From NCBI RefSeq assembly GCF_000002995.4, contig NW_025062478.1, forward strand, positions 9,745,001-9,809,000: a stretch of 64,000 bases of DNA, given 5' to 3'. The stretch is from Brugia malayi. Its lineage: Eukaryota; Nematoda; Chromadorea; Rhabditida; Onchocercidae. Made by a program: the position numbers and the translations under genes. Positions 24,990 through 38,492 of the stretch are shown here, one piece after another. The notes under the pieces were generated by a model. It was not told the origin of the DNA. It saw only the letters and a list, made by a program, of their open reading frames with translations, and did no database searches. How positions within the stretch are numbered: the first letter of the stretch is position 1; each line of letters opens with the position of its first letter.

Positions 24990-27900
24990 TTGTATAGATT
25001 CTTCGGAAGTTTCGCGATGCCGCGGGGAGACACCCGAATGGCTGAAACTCACGAATAAGAATCAACGAAATGTCCACCATACACTTGCACAATCGAGATC
25101 TTCCGTATCAATAACAATAACGACTATAACAACACTATATCAAAGAAAATACATATACATCTCACTCATACACCTTAATTTCACTACCTTAATAATTGTT
25201 ATCACTATCAGTGCTAATTTGAACTTTTCTCTTGAAGAGAAATTTCGCTATGAGATATATTAATACATAGGTGAATTATACTACAAGTAATGAGTTATTC
25301 ATCTTTTATTAATCTCATTTCTGAAGCTTATCATCAATCCAACCAATAAATGTATGAGTGATAATTATGATGATTCGTTATAAAAATTGAAAAAAAAATT
25401 ACATTATATAGTTATAAAACTTATATTCATCAAGTATTTAAACATTCATTACTTCAAATTTCTAGCATTCCACTACTACTACTACTATAGTAGTGAAATT
25501 TTGCTATCACATTAAATACTACCTTCTGCATTAATAGAAATATTAATAAAATGTATAATAGTATAATAATTAGTATAATATTAATAAATAAAAACGTTAT
25601 ATTATGCAGTTATAAAAATTGTCTTCATCAAATATTACTAGCAATTGATATACATTGTAATTGTAATTAAATGAATGAAATGAACTGTAAATGTAGCGCA
25701 TGCACGCAAAAAAAGGAAAAAAAAAACAAATAAATGTAAGTAAACAACCGATCAGATCGGATTGGTAAATAGAAAGTAAAAAGAAAAAAAAAGTTGCAAC
25801 GAGTAATTTCCAATTTTTGCATAACTGTCGAGTAGCTATCATATCAAAATATGCAAATATCAAGCATGAAATTATTTGGAATAAAATGAAAGTTATTGAA
25901 TGAATAACTTATGAACGATTAGAAGAATTAAGGGAACTAATAATTGTATATACAGAAATAAGCAATACATGTCACTCTCTTTCCTCTTCCAACCTTCTCT
26001 CCTCTGCTCTCCACTCCTGTCTCACCTGTATTAATAATTATTAGGCTCATTCAGGTAATGTCATCAAATTTCATCAACAATGATGCATATTTCAATTAAA
26101 TACACAGTGCAATCTTAAAATTATAAATTTGCATGATTTCTTCAAAATGCTATAATAGCTGACCTATCTATGTCTCTTCAAACCAATAGTTTTTATTTTA
26201 TCACTTCAAAAATTTAAACCTATCGGCATTTTTATAAGTTATAGCAAAAAAAAAAAAAAAAACGAAGCAAAAAAGAATAACTCAATTAGTTTTATTTTTT
26301 ATCAATTCTAATCAATACTAGTCATTATATCAGCCTCTAATCGAACTTAGACTATTTCTAGGCCTGTTTATCTCAGTTATTTTGTTAAGTAATAAAGTGC
26401 AATTGTAATTTATCTCAGCACATCATAAATCTTCCATTACTGAAAATTGTTAACAGACGAAATTTTATGCCATGAAATTGAATAACGTTGGCTTCTAGAA
26501 GTGTTCTAAATTGTACTACGAAGAGAGCAAAAATCAAAATTGTGGATAGTTATGAAATATAAAACTAAACATTAAAAGTAATAAAATAAGGATATATAAT
26601 ATTTGCTTCAATTTTAAGATTTGAAATGATATTTCGTGAATGTAACTTTTTTCTTTTTTCATGAATTTTTTCTCTTAAATTTCTTTAAATCAAATTTAAA
26701 AAGGAAGAAAACGTTGTTTAAATGAATGAATTGAACAAATAATTACAAGCAGATAACAATAGCAACTATTGTAAGCTATCATATAAGATAAGAATTATGA
26801 TTACTGTGCAAACTGATAAGTGCAATTGAATGATAAGTGTGAAATTATCAGTTTCTACAATTCATTCCAAAAAAAATTAAGCACTGAAAAATGATGAAAT
26901 TTCACCTGATGTTAATATTAGTTAGATAAGTGGCAAGGGAATGAAGTGCGACAAAAGGTAGGTATATTTCAGAGGAAGAAGAAGAGGAATGAGAAGGAAA
27001 TGATAAAAGCCTTTGTTAAAATGACTAATAACAAATATTTGATCTAACTAAATAGAATATAGTTTTATGATAATTGCCCGCATGGGTAAATAAGAGAAAA
27101 GGTATACTGATGATAAATAGTTGCATTATAAGCTATCATTATGAGATCACTGGAAAAATTTACTATTATTGATTGGTTTAATTGAATGATAGATCTAACA
27201 GACCAATAAATTTATATGCTATGAAAATGATAAGTTATTTGTAACTGATATAAATGTGTTAACAAAACAGTTAACTGATGAGAGAAGTAAATAGATACTT
27301 GAAAATATGGAATATTTTCTTGAAAAAAGTCTAACAAATTTGCATAGACCAAATTATGATGTACTATTTCATTCATGATTATCAGTTTAGTGACATTTGA
27401 TATCTTTCAAATAATTTCAAATATTAAATTCATTTAATTCGAGAATTTACATTCTGGAATCTTTCACTGATTGCTAGTTAATAGCTCTATTTTTAAAGTG
27501 TAAAAAGCTATGGGAGAAAAAATCATTTGATAATATTTGCTTATATCATTGATAATGGATTAGAATAATTAAGGGAAATTTGTTGGAAAATGTATACAAA
27601 TATTTAATCAGTTCCTAAGAAAAAGTACACGTATACGTGATAGCTAAGAAAGTTTTGAATTATAGATAAAGCTAGCACTTCTATCTATGCTTTATCTATT
27701 TGGTAAGAAGTTAGTTAGATTATAGCTGACATTTTCTAATGTTCTACTAGCACTGAAATCAAGCGTACTTCTAACTTAATCTCATTAATAATAACACATT
27801 CTATTTAGCATTTCGAAAAAATATTGTTACATTATATTTCATAGAAATATAATTAATTGTTGGTTAATTTGTTTTAGAAGCAAAAAAAAAAAGTCAATTA

Positions 27901-29189
27901 TTGCAATATCAATTGTAATGAATATAAAACAAAAGTAATAAAATAAATGATAAAAGGATGATTTGATAAAAAGGAAATACACATAAATAATGATATAATT
28001 GATATTAAAATTAGCAATATAATTATTTATAAATGATCACTCACTTATATGATATTAAAATACACAATAATTATATGATTGAAAAATGTATCAAAAAACG
28101 AGTAATAAACAATTGCACATTTTTGATAAATACCAATAAAAATCAATAAATTGTCTTAATTTATTGAAAATTTTTATTTAATATAAAATGGTTAAATTTT
28201 TGTTAAGTAAATAAGTGAAAAATAAAATAATCAATAAATAACATAGGAAGAGAATGAATGATTCCTTTTTTTATTTTTTATTTTTTCTAACTAAAATTTA
28301 ATAGCATAAAATATCACTATTGACCAACAAAAAACGAAACAGGCACATAACGACCTTGTAGATTTGTCTTCTCGGATGAAAGTTTTATAAATAATTAAAT
28401 GATTGTATTTGATATTTTAAAAAAGGACAATTAGTAGTAAAAGAAATTACGGCTTCAACTTTTTGACGAATTCTTGAAAAAAAAATATTTAATTCTTATT
28501 ATTTTGAATAAATGAAATGCAAAATTCTCGTTTTCTTTTTTTTTTTTCTTTCTTTTTTCATCATTAATTTAAAATTTAAATTAGGCTTATAATATCATAA
28601 ACTTTCACTTTGAAAAGAATTCTTTGATAATATGTGTGAAGAGAAGAAATAAACAAAAGTAAATTGATTTATCAATAGAAAGTATTCATTTTTTTTTGTT
28701 TTATTTCAAAAAGTGTAAGTAAAAATAGAAAAAAAAATGAAACGAAATATTATTATTTGCTTTGTAAAATAAACTAATTTTCATTCATACCAATTTCTTT
28801 GCTAATGCTGTGACAAAAAAAAAAAAACATTGACAACTGATGTCTCGATTTTACTACTACTCATTTGTTACTATCGCTCGATATTCAACTCTGTCTACGC
28901 GTTCGTTTGTTAGTGTTAGTATCCGGTTGAATTCAAACATCGACCCATTTAACCATTAGTATCATTCTCGACAAATCTTCTATCTCAAGCGTACCCATCC
29001 GTCTGTGCTATTTCTCGAATCAATCAAATTGAATTACTGATTGCACGTAAACTCGAATTTTTAATGATTACTTTTGCACTGAAATCATCTCAGATACTTT
29101 TTTTTTTTTGATAGATTGTGGGTTACGTTGTATTGAAGTGCTGATAGGATGAACAATTGTTAGTGACTGATTAAATGATTGAATTTTCA
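24990..29189. other. 4.2-kb intergenic region between divergent genes
   Basis: Separates the start of the PHF14 homologue (minus) from the dehydrogenase (plus). The first 100 bases next to PHF14 and the stretch 28840-29060 next to the dehydrogenase are less AT-rich, as promoters often are. Between them the DNA is AT-rich with many TGATAA-like motifs (for example 26810-26860) and short AAT repeats. I see no exon. Confidence 0.6.
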
Positions 29190-29190
29190 G
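29181..29190 (+). other. Probable spliced-leader acceptor of the dehydrogenase gene
   Basis: GAATTTTCAG ends 8 bases before the ATG at 29199. The frame upstream stays open to an earlier ATG (29177), but that would place a perfect TTTTCAG acceptor inside coding sequence, so the trans-spliced start at 29199 is preferred. Confidence 0.5.
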
Positions 29191-29198
29191 AATCTTCG

Positions 29199-32100
29199 AT
29201 GACATCAGATGAAGGATATTTTGGAAGCTTGTCGGTTCCATTATTTGGTGTTTTGACATGTGCTGGTATCTATTTTTTGAGGTGATTGGAATTAAGGAAT
29301 TGAAGTTAATGTTCACCTTACCTTGTAGATTCACATTTATTTTATCATTAACACCTTTTCTAGAAACGGAAAATTTTTTCTTTCATACATTCCGGTTTCT
29401 ATGAGTGATGATAGAATGATCTGATATGTTGACTAGTCATCACAGTCAACAGATCAAGTTTAACGTTCCATCGTTATGCGAATACTTACAGTGAATATAT
29501 CTGTAAAACAGAGTAATTATAAATTATTTATTATTTTTTTTCATAGTAAAACATTACAGTGTATGCTATCGCAATAGATTGATTTGTAACGAAAGTTTGC
29601 ATGATTCGATTTCGACAACCATTTGCTCCATTTTACATTACACAAATTCTCTGCACTTAATTAATTGATATGAAAGAAAAAGAAAAGAAAAAAGAAAAGC
29701 AGATTCCTGAGTGATTTAAACTAAATGAAGCAATGAAAAAATAAATAAATAAGGCAGTAGGATTTACTTAGAAATAGGAATCGAAAAAAATATTGTCCAA
29801 TACTATCAAATTCATTTTCATTTTCTCTTTTATGTCACATTTATCATAAGTTTTATATCAATTTAATTGAAGAATGAACAAGAAATAAACACTGTTTTCA
29901 TTTTTTTTTTTTAGACGTTACTTGAAAGGTGCACAGTTCAATGAATATGTGGAAGCTGGAGGAAAAATAGCATTAGTTACTGGAGCAAGTGCAGGTATTG
30001 GAAAGCAAACAGCCCGAGAGCTTAACCTTCGAGGTGCAACTGTTTATATGTTGTGTAGAGATCGTGCAAAATCGGAAAATGCAAGAATTGAATTGACAAA
30101 AGTAAGAAAATTTTCAAAATTCAGCTCTATAAAGTTAAGGACGAATTACCGCAAGTCTAAATGTGCTCTTCATGCATTCAAATGTAATTTACTGATCTAA
30201 GATGTCATTTTTGGAGATAATTATGCATTTTATCTGTTCTTTTTGGCAAAATAGAAGCGTTCATGTTCAGATATATGTTTATGGAAATAACTTATGAAAT
30301 GAAATTAATATGACATTATTTTATTTTTTTAAAAGTTTTTTGGATACTTAAAAAAATATTTTCTTGTCGACTAAGTGAAGTAAGAAATTTTCACGTGCTT
30401 TTAAACTTTACTCTTCTTGCATTTAAGTTGGGTTGCAATCCAACGAGATTAATATTGAAAGATGTGGATTTGGCAAGCTTTGCAACAATTCGGAAATTTG
30501 CTGATGAAATTAGATATGGTTAGCCTGTACCTTGAAAATTAATTAGGCGATTAAGATTAGTAGCTATTTAATGAATGAATTTTGAATTAGAATCTTCTCA
30601 TTTCGCTTTTTACTTATCTATAAAATACGTTACTTTTAAAAGTTTAGAAGTAAGCAAATCCTGAGTTTGAAATTGTTGGATTTCTAAAGTTCTAGTTCAA
30701 TGCTTATCAGTTTTATGTTAGAACTGCTTTTAGTAAACTCTTCCTGTCATTTTTGCTTTTTGTGCATAATAGCACTACTATATTCCAAATGTGATCAGAT
30801 ATCAGTTATCTCAGCAATTATAAATGCTTTTTCGTTCATCTTTAAATTAATAATCTGCACTTTTAAGAGGTGGATAAAATAGACATACTTGTGAACAATG
30901 CAGGAATAATGTTTTATCCAAAATTCGAGTTAACAGAAGATGGCCATGAAATGACATGGCAAACGAACTATCTTGGTATGCCATGTCAATTTTTATTTTT
31001 CGGCTATATTTTTAAAAAAATCCAACACTAGGAAGTTTCGTAGGATAAGATTTTAATTCTGTTTATGTTTTTCCTATTAATACAGTTTGTTATATTTCAG
31101 CAATACTACTCATTTGTTAGTATTGGATTCCTTTTATTACAAAAATTAGAATTTCTAACTGCCTTAATACATTTGACTTATACATACGCGCATATGCGCA
31201 TTTCTTTATTTCCTTTATTTACTTGATATATGTATTACTTACTTATATTGTTTGCGGAAAAAAAAATGAGAAGAAAGAAAATGCTTTATTTCCGAATAAC
31301 GCTGAGTGATAAGACATGCAGTAAGTTAGAATTAATCAAAAATGTGTGAAAAAACAAAATTAGTAAAATATAAATGGAATGCAAGTCAAAGTCAAAAATG
31401 TATGATGCACTTTTTACTAGTAAGACTCATAAAGTTAACTTATCGTAAGATGATATAGTGTCTAATTTTTTTTTTTCAAGCATACATTTTTTAGCATACT
31501 TGATAATTCTCATCTTCTTTTATCAGTGACACACAATAGAAAAATACCTACAACATTTTTTATTACAATAAAAAATACCTGCAACATAATTTATTATATT
31601 GTGCTTAATTAATAAGCAGTTAACATTCACTGAAATATTTTTTTTTTTTTGCAGGACATTTTCTACTTACTGAACTATTACTTCCATTGATTAAGAAGTC
31701 ATCGAATGGACGAATTATCAACGTTTCCAGTTCACTTCATAAAACGGCTGATAGTGTTGATGTTTCTATCGTTAATAACAAAAAATATTTCAGTAAATCG
31801 ATGCCATATAGTAGATCAAAGTTAGCTCAGGTTATTTTTTCTTTTTTTCGTCGTTCAAAAATTTCTTTAAATATTGATTTTTGTGCGCTAATGATTAATA
31901 AAATTTTAAGGATAAAATGTTTGATGCATATTTGCAGAATTTTGTCGTTTTGTTTATCTTATTTATTTATCCTTTAGGTTATGCATGTTCGTGAATTAAC
32001 CAGACGACTAAGGACAAAGGATCCAGGAACTACAGTAACAATCAATGCTGTACATCCCGGTGTTTGTTTCACTGAACTTATGCGCTATACGGTTTTCAGC

Positions 32101-32859
32101 CGGAAATATATCCTAAAAATCATTTCACCACTTCTTTGGTTCTTCATGAAGACTGATAAAGTAATTTTGTTATTTCTATTAAATTGTTAAGCAATTCGAG
32201 TTCTACATTTAAGTAATTGTCCTTAAAAAAAAAAAGAAAAAATAATTTAGGTTGACTATCTTAATCAACGATTAAATAAACTATGTTCCAGGATAAATTT
32301 TCTGCATTTAGTTGAGATTCCGTTCTTAGCTTATTTTGAAGAGCAAATGATATGAAACTAGAAATTTAATTTAAGAGCAATCATTAAAGATTGCTTATTG
32401 TAGCCAAGTTTTTAAGTTGAATTATTTTTAGGATGGTGCGCAAACAACGTTGTATGTGGCTTTAAGCAAAAATGTGGAAGCTATTTCGGGCAGATATTTT
32501 GGGTTTGTCTTTTAAATATTTTAAAAGGAATAGTAAAGGGTCAAATTTGTTTTTTATAGGAACGGTGGAAATGCTATTCTCCTATTTTAGCTCCTTCCTA
32601 TAATGGAACATTGAGATGTTTAATTAAGCTATTTCAAAAATTTCATTTACAGTAGTTTGAGATAGTTCATATTATTTGTTTCAGATTTTCTTTTTAAAAT
32701 TTCAACTTAAATTTGAAATGATTTCAGCAAAATGAATATGGACAAAAATTTTGTTTTAGGGAATGTAAAGAACATACTCCTTCGCCGAATTCATTGGATG
32801 ACACTAAATGTAATATACTGTATAATCAAAGTTTGGAAGCAGTGAAACTATCGGAATGA
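29199..32859 (+). CDS. Short-chain dehydrogenase, retinol dehydrogenase type
   Basis: Eight exons, 29199-29281, 29915-30101, 30428-30518, 30868-30975, 31655-31830, 31978-32160, 32432-32502 and 32760-32859, join in phase to 332 residues. A hydrophobic N-terminal segment (about 9-27, VPLFGVLTCAGIYFL) followed by RRYLKG predicts a membrane anchor. The NAD(P) Rossmann motif is TGASAGIG (50-57); R-D of CRDRAK suggests NADP preference. NNAG is at 130-133, the catalytic Ser lies in INVSSS (about 182), and Tyr208 and Lys212 form YSRSK. VHPGVCFTEL follows, as in the RDH11-14 group, and the C-terminus reads SGRYFGECKE. The expected reaction is reversible oxidation of retinoid, lipid or steroid hydroxyls to carbonyls at the ER or mitochondrial membrane; the substrate cannot be told from sequence. 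All catalytic residues are present. A poly-A signal AATAAA is at 33003-33008. Confidence 0.93.
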
Positions 32860-35800
32860 TTTAATTGCATCTAACCTGCAGAAATTAATGTTGATATTAC
32901 CTGTGTGTAATTTATCCATGATTAATTTCTTTTTGCAGGTGTTAAGATGACACTTTTATTTTAGATTGAGCTCAATATTTTTGAATTTTTCTCTCCGGTA
33001 AAAATAAATGTGTGCTATGTCAATTATTTGTTTTGATATGCAGTGTTTTAGTATTATATTTCAAGTCTGGTTCAATAATAACCAAATCACAAGAGTAATT
33101 AAAAATATTATATCTCTAAATTTCAATATTTTATATTTTTATGAATTTTTCTAACAATTTATGATTCTTTCTAACATAAGTTATACTGAATGTTTGCTAC
33201 ACTATTTCATAATTAATAATTAAAAAATTGAATAAAATTAATTTGCGACAAGATATTATATTTAAACTTTGAATTTTTCATTTTTAGAAGCATTAAAGAG
33301 TATCAAATCTCTTAAATTACAAATTCATGTCATTATAATGTTGTGTGTTAATAAATGATAATCAGTTATCAGTGATACTTAAATATGTTTTACAAAAAAT
33401 TTAAGTGATACGTTTACAAATATGTTTTAAACTTATTCACTTTTAATAGAAATAAGAGTTAAACACAAATGAATGATATAGCTTGTTTTGTCTGATTAAA
33501 ATGATATAATCTGAATATGTTAAGCATTATTAATTTTTTAATGGTATTTAACAAAAAAATGAAATAATTTTTTTTCTCTTCTTAAATAAAAATATTTTTT
33601 TTTAAAAAAAAAAAAAAAAAAAACATAAAAGATAAGTAAGCAAATGAAGGCGTTAATATCTGTTATCATTTAGCAACAATTAATTAATTTATTTGCGACA
33701 GAAATATGCGATGGAATTTTATTTCTCTTTTAAATTTTAAATATTACTAAATTAAAAAATTGTATGAATCTAGCATGCATTATTTTAAAAGAGTTAAAAT
33801 TGAAATCTTTAAATGCATTATTTAATATTTCATAGTTCAGATATCATTTGTGAATTTTAATAGAAGTAAATTTGATTGAATTCAGTGATAAGGAAATGTT
33901 TAACTATTTAAGTAACTATTAATAATTAATTTTGCAGTAGTTAGTATTTTTTGGTCTTTTTTCTGATAAATTTCTGATATAAACAAAATTTTAAGATATG
34001 AAATTTATTTGATAAAAAATATTTCAATAGCTAAACATTGATATTTTTTTTTCATTGTATTTTTTTTTTTTTTTTTTTTGCTTAATACTTTAAATAGGAA
34101 GATATCAATTAATTAATTAATTAATTAATGAAAAATTCTTATTACAAATTCTTTATTTCTTTTATATTTCAATTCGCTTTTTTTTTTCATCACTGAAAAC
34201 TAAACATTTAAATGAGTAATGTTTCAATTAATATTTTAACTTTGATACTTACTAAATTTAAACCTTTTTTGTTTAACGTAGTAAAAAGTTATTATTTAAA
34301 AGTTAAGTTAGTTATTATACTAAAAGTTATTTGAAATTAAATTTATCAAATTTATCATATATTATCATACTACGAAAGTATAAAACGTTTGTCACTTTGA
34401 TAAAATTTTTAATTTTCAGATTGTTTTTCCCATTTATTTAATATTTTAAAAAATTAATGATTTTTTTTTTAATTCAATTTTTAAAAAAAATTAAATTAAA
34501 TTAAAAATGTTCTTCAAATTTTGTTTTTTTTTTCAGATTTTTTTTTTTGAAAATAACTTTAAATTTTCTTAAGAAAATTCCTGCGAATATAATATATCAT
34601 CTATTTAAAAAAAAAAATAAATAGAAAATCGAATCAAATTTTCTTAATTTTTTACAAAAATTTCGAATTTTATTTTATCTCTAATTGGACTCTTATCAAA
34701 AAAATATCCATTTTCTTTAATTCATCTTTTTTTTTTTTTTTTTAAATAATACAAAAGTTTTTAAATTGAAGTAATATATTATGGGATAATGTCAAAATGA
34801 TTTTACACCAAAAATTTGAGTTTGTTGATAAATTATCATCGATAAACAGTAATTCCTACTGAAAATGACAGTCTATTTGGACAGCTTTTTGTCATTTGCC
34901 TTTTGTTTGAATGTAAAAATAACAAACAAATCAATAATTTAAGCATAAATTTAAAATTAGAAAATAATATTTGATTGTAAAAGTTTATTCGTTTTTTTTT
35001 TTTTTTGTCACATCATTGGATGATATATCATTTTGGTTGCTAATTTTTTAAAATTAAAAATTTTTGAATCATTTAAAAAATGAAAAAAAGAAGATTTCAT
35101 CTGATAAAATATTCATATTCTTACCATTATTATTGCTAGCATAAATATAGTATCATTCATTTATCAGTAATGAACAATAAAACTAGCAAATTCTATATTT
35201 TATTGATAGCATTATTGGAAATTATTTTTATTTTTTTTATTAAAAAATAATTGGAAAAAGTTTGAAGAAGCAGAGATGAAATGAAATAATAATTACATTC
35301 AAAAAGTTTTCGATTTTTTTCTAATTTTTTTAATGAATTTGATTTGGCTAAAATATTTTGTTCAAATTTATTAAATTAATTAAAAATTGTGATTAAAATA
35401 TTTACATTTGCTATTTTAGCTCGTATTTTTGAGTTTTTTTTGCACAAACGTTTTTCTAATTTTTTTTTTTCAAATTTAAATTTATAATTTACAAATAAAA
35501 AAAAAAAGCAAATCTTGCAATTTAATTTTACCCTAATTTATCTCATTAAAAAAACTTTTGAAATTTTCATCTTTTTTTTTTTCTATTAAATTAAATATTA
35601 AAAAAATTGTATGAAATAAAAAAAAAAAAAAATGAAAAGAAATTATTCATATAGTGATTACTGAATATTTGAAAATCATTCATTTTTAACATTTTTTTAA
35701 TTTAAAATTTTTTTTATTTTAATAAATTTCAAGTATTATCACTTATTTGTCACATATTTTGTTTGTTTTATTTATAATTTGATCAAAATAATAATAATAA

Positions 35801-35960
35801 TAATACTAAAAATGCTTTTTGTTTGTTCAGCTTGTATAAATTTACAAATTTATATGCAATGTTTACACAAAAAAAGCAAAAAAAAAAAAAGAAAGGTATT
35901 AATTTAAAAGATACAAATATAAATAATAAAATCAGATTGAATGAAATAGTTTAGATAAAA
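32860..35960. other. 3.1-kb AT-rich intergenic region
   Basis: Contains the 3' end of the dehydrogenase gene (AATAAA at 33003) and then extremely AT-rich DNA with many homopolymer tracts (for example 33601-33622 and 34061-34079), an AATT tandem at about 34108-34130 and an AAT run near 35790. No coding exon is seen on either strand. Confidence 0.65.
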
Positions 35961-36325
35961 ATGGCTTTATCCAACAATTGTAACAATCTTAAACTGATAA
36001 CTATTCTTATCATACTTTTAAATCACTATCAGATATATGCAATGGCTCAGGATAAGAATGAAAAAGTGGCCAAAAATATAAGTAATGAATTGAGCCAGAA
36101 GAATGTAAGTGGACGAATGAATCGAGCTATGAGCAAAGCAAAGACTGAAATGATCCAAGAGGATTTGGACAAACAAATGAGTCGAGTTATGAGTAAAGAA
36201 TTGACTCAAATGGGCCAAGAAGATGTGGATGAACAAATGAGTCGAGCTATGAGAAAAGAATTGGCTCAAAAAATGAATAAAGTATTAACTAAAGAAGCGA
36301 ATGAAGAATGTATGTTTGTTTTTTT

Positions 36326-36362
<37 letters not shown>

Positions 36363-37357
36363 CTAAAATTTATGTTAAATATATTTTAGATTAAATCTTT
36401 TCTTTAAATCATTTAAAATTTTTCAACTTTTGACAGTTAGAGTTTTGCAAATTAAAGACGCTTATACTTATTTGATATAACGTTTAACTCTTACAATAGT
36501 TGTTGATCTTTGTTATTGTAAAATATGCAAATGATGGTTTTTTTTTTTTTTTTTTAATAAATGAGTTAAATAAAAAACCAAAAATGACTTGAATTTATTT
36601 TTAGCAATAGCCGATGCTACCAACATTTCAACTTCAGGTATGAATGTATTTCATTAAATTTCAAACTAACTTATTTTGATTAGTTTGAGTTTAAAGTAAA
36701 ATTAAGCAGTGTAAACTTAACAACTGTCATCCTTCTACTTTATCAATAAATTTGAGTACAACTTAATTTGATTTCAATTTTATCTTTATATGCTAAATTA
36801 TTAATGTAACGTGAAGTTCTCAAATGCCTTTTATTACGTAGAATTATGTTATGATTCGGCTTTACCTGGTCGTGAATCGGATTGTACAAAGTATGGTTAC
36901 CTTTGTGACAATATTTTATACTATAATTTGATGACCTGGCAATGTCCAGTAACATGTGATCGTTGTTCTGATCTAATTACTTCATCACCTCGTACAGGTA
37001 GGTTAGGTTTATATTCTTACAAAATTTTCAGTGAAAATTTACATCAAAAGATAGCACAAGCAATAATTAATCTTTTATTAGTGTACATATGGAATGAATA
37101 ATTTTTTTAAGCATTGAAAAAATGAAACTCAATAAAAATTAAATCATTCGCTATTGCAGATAGTTATGAATGAATGAAGAAAAAAAAAAAGCAATATTTT
37201 TGTAGGTAAACTTACAAATGGTACCTGTGTTGATCTAAAAGGTTCAAATGGTCATTCGGATTGTCGAAGATATGCAATGCTATGTCGAGATCCACGTTAT
37301 GCCTCACTAATGGCAACTGAATGTCCTAAGACTTGCAAATATTGTTCGGAACATTGA
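35961..37357 (+). CDS. Secreted protein with repeat region and two ShK (SXC) domains
   Basis: Four exons, 35961-36309, 36605-36637, 36842-36997 and 37206-37357, give 229 residues. The N-terminus has a basic-hydrophobic signal peptide (LKLITILIILLNHYQIYAMA, about 10-29). Residues of about 50-116 are a charged, probably helical repeat of 20 residues built on QMSRAMSKELTQ-type units (60 bp in DNA). Two six-cysteine ShK domains follow: CYDSALPGRESDCTKYGYLC...CPVTCDRC and CVDLKGSNGHSDCRRYAMLC...CPKTCKYC, each with the C-x3-C-x2-C ending. Such domains are abundant in nematode secreted and cuticle-associated proteins, where they may block potassium channels or simply serve as stable binding modules; no activity is claimed here. 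Genes of this kind are poorly conserved outside nematodes. Intron 1 begins with a 34-T homopolymer. AATAAA is at 37489-37494. Confidence 0.9.
36117..36290 (+). repeat. 60-bp in-frame coding repeat in the ShK gene
   Basis: ATGAATCGAGCTATGAGC-type units start at 36117, 36177 and 36237, exactly 60 bp apart, with a truncated fourth unit at 36273. The array encodes alternating Met, basic and acidic residues. Confidence 0.88.
36327..36360. repeat. Homopolymer of 34 T in ShK gene intron 1
   Basis: An uninterrupted run shortly after the exon 1 donor GTATGT. It is at risk of sequencing error but outside coding sequence. Confidence 0.9.
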
Positions 37358-38492
37358 TCATATCAGAAATATTGATACAATTGTTGAAATTTAAATGCTT
37401 CTAAAAAGCATTTAAATAACACATTACTTATCATATGCTTTGGATATAATATTGCTTTTTAGTATAAACAATTTGTTAGATTTTGTACAATAAAATATCA
37501 ATAAAGCATCTTTCAAATACAATTGCTATTAGCACAATTGATGGCAAACAAATTGCCAAAAATGATAGCAAAAATCTAAAATATTCTACTACGATGTTAT
37601 CGAAGCTATTGTTTTGCAGTAGATATTGATAAAAACCAGATATTAAGAGTTTAAAAAAAATACATAACATATAAAAATATCCTGAACAAAAAAAGATGGT
37701 ACAATGCAATGCAAAAACTGAAAAATGTGGAAAAAAGTTTGCTGCTCAAACGCACAAAATTTACAATTGGAAAAACTTTTTTTGGACAGAAATAAAAAGC
37801 AGTAGTTTTACACAACAAAAGAATTATAAAAATATGAAGAAAGAATTTTACAGAAAGAAAAAAATATGGCATGTTGGTGGGGAAATTATACCAAACAGAA
37901 AACCTGTTAAGCACTAACTACTACTCAGCATCTACCTACTGAACTTCATTTCGGAATTATTTTCAAAATAATTCATTCTTTCCTTAAAACGATAAGCTAA
38001 TAAATTGCACTCAATTCCAGAAATATGAATAGATTATTGTAAGTCTTACTTTTGCTCAAAAATAATGAACAAGTAATGGAAATGTAATTAAAAGTGATGA
38101 TAAATCCTAATCTTATTATCATTTTGAGACACTCAGCCATAAACGAAGCAGTAAAGAATGACACAAAATTACTGTAAAATTAACTTTTAAGCAATGAATC
38201 CAACAAATTGCTCAATCTTCGCCATAAACGAAGCAGTAAAGAATGACACAAAATTACTGTAAAATTAACTTTTAAGCAATGAATCCAACAAATTGCTCAA
38301 TCTTCGAACATTCCTTGAATTCAGATACAATTTAATACATGGAATTGAATTACTTACATATATTTACATGTACTTACAAACCTTACGTTTTTTTTTTTTT
38401 TTAATGAATGCATGCTATGCAAGTGGATTCATCAATTACGTAAGAATATTTCTTTTTTTTTTTTTTTTTTCACAAGCAGAACAAAATAAAAT
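37358..38492. other. Intergenic region between convergent ShK and WIPI/ATG18 genes
   Basis: Contains poly-A signals of the ShK gene (AATAAA at 37489 and 37500) and an 85-bp tandem duplication at 38137-38306. A 73-codon Lys-rich frame at 37696-37917 is open, but the opposite strand is open too, so it is not called. Confidence 0.55.
38137..38306. repeat. Exact 85-bp tandem duplication
   Basis: The segment starting CCATAAACGAAGCAGTAAAG at 38137 is repeated from 38222 with no difference that I can see, downstream of the WIPI/ATG18 gene. It is either a very recent event or an assembly artefact. Confidence 0.93.

Noticed and set aside
32860..35960. Transposon or organellar/bacterial insertion in the long AT-rich intervals
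   Set aside because: No terminal inverted repeats, transposase, reverse transcriptase or bacterial-type coding sequence could be seen.
37696..37917. 73-codon Lys-rich plus-strand frame
   Set aside because: The opposite strand is also open, composition follows local A-richness, and no partner exons or acceptor were found.
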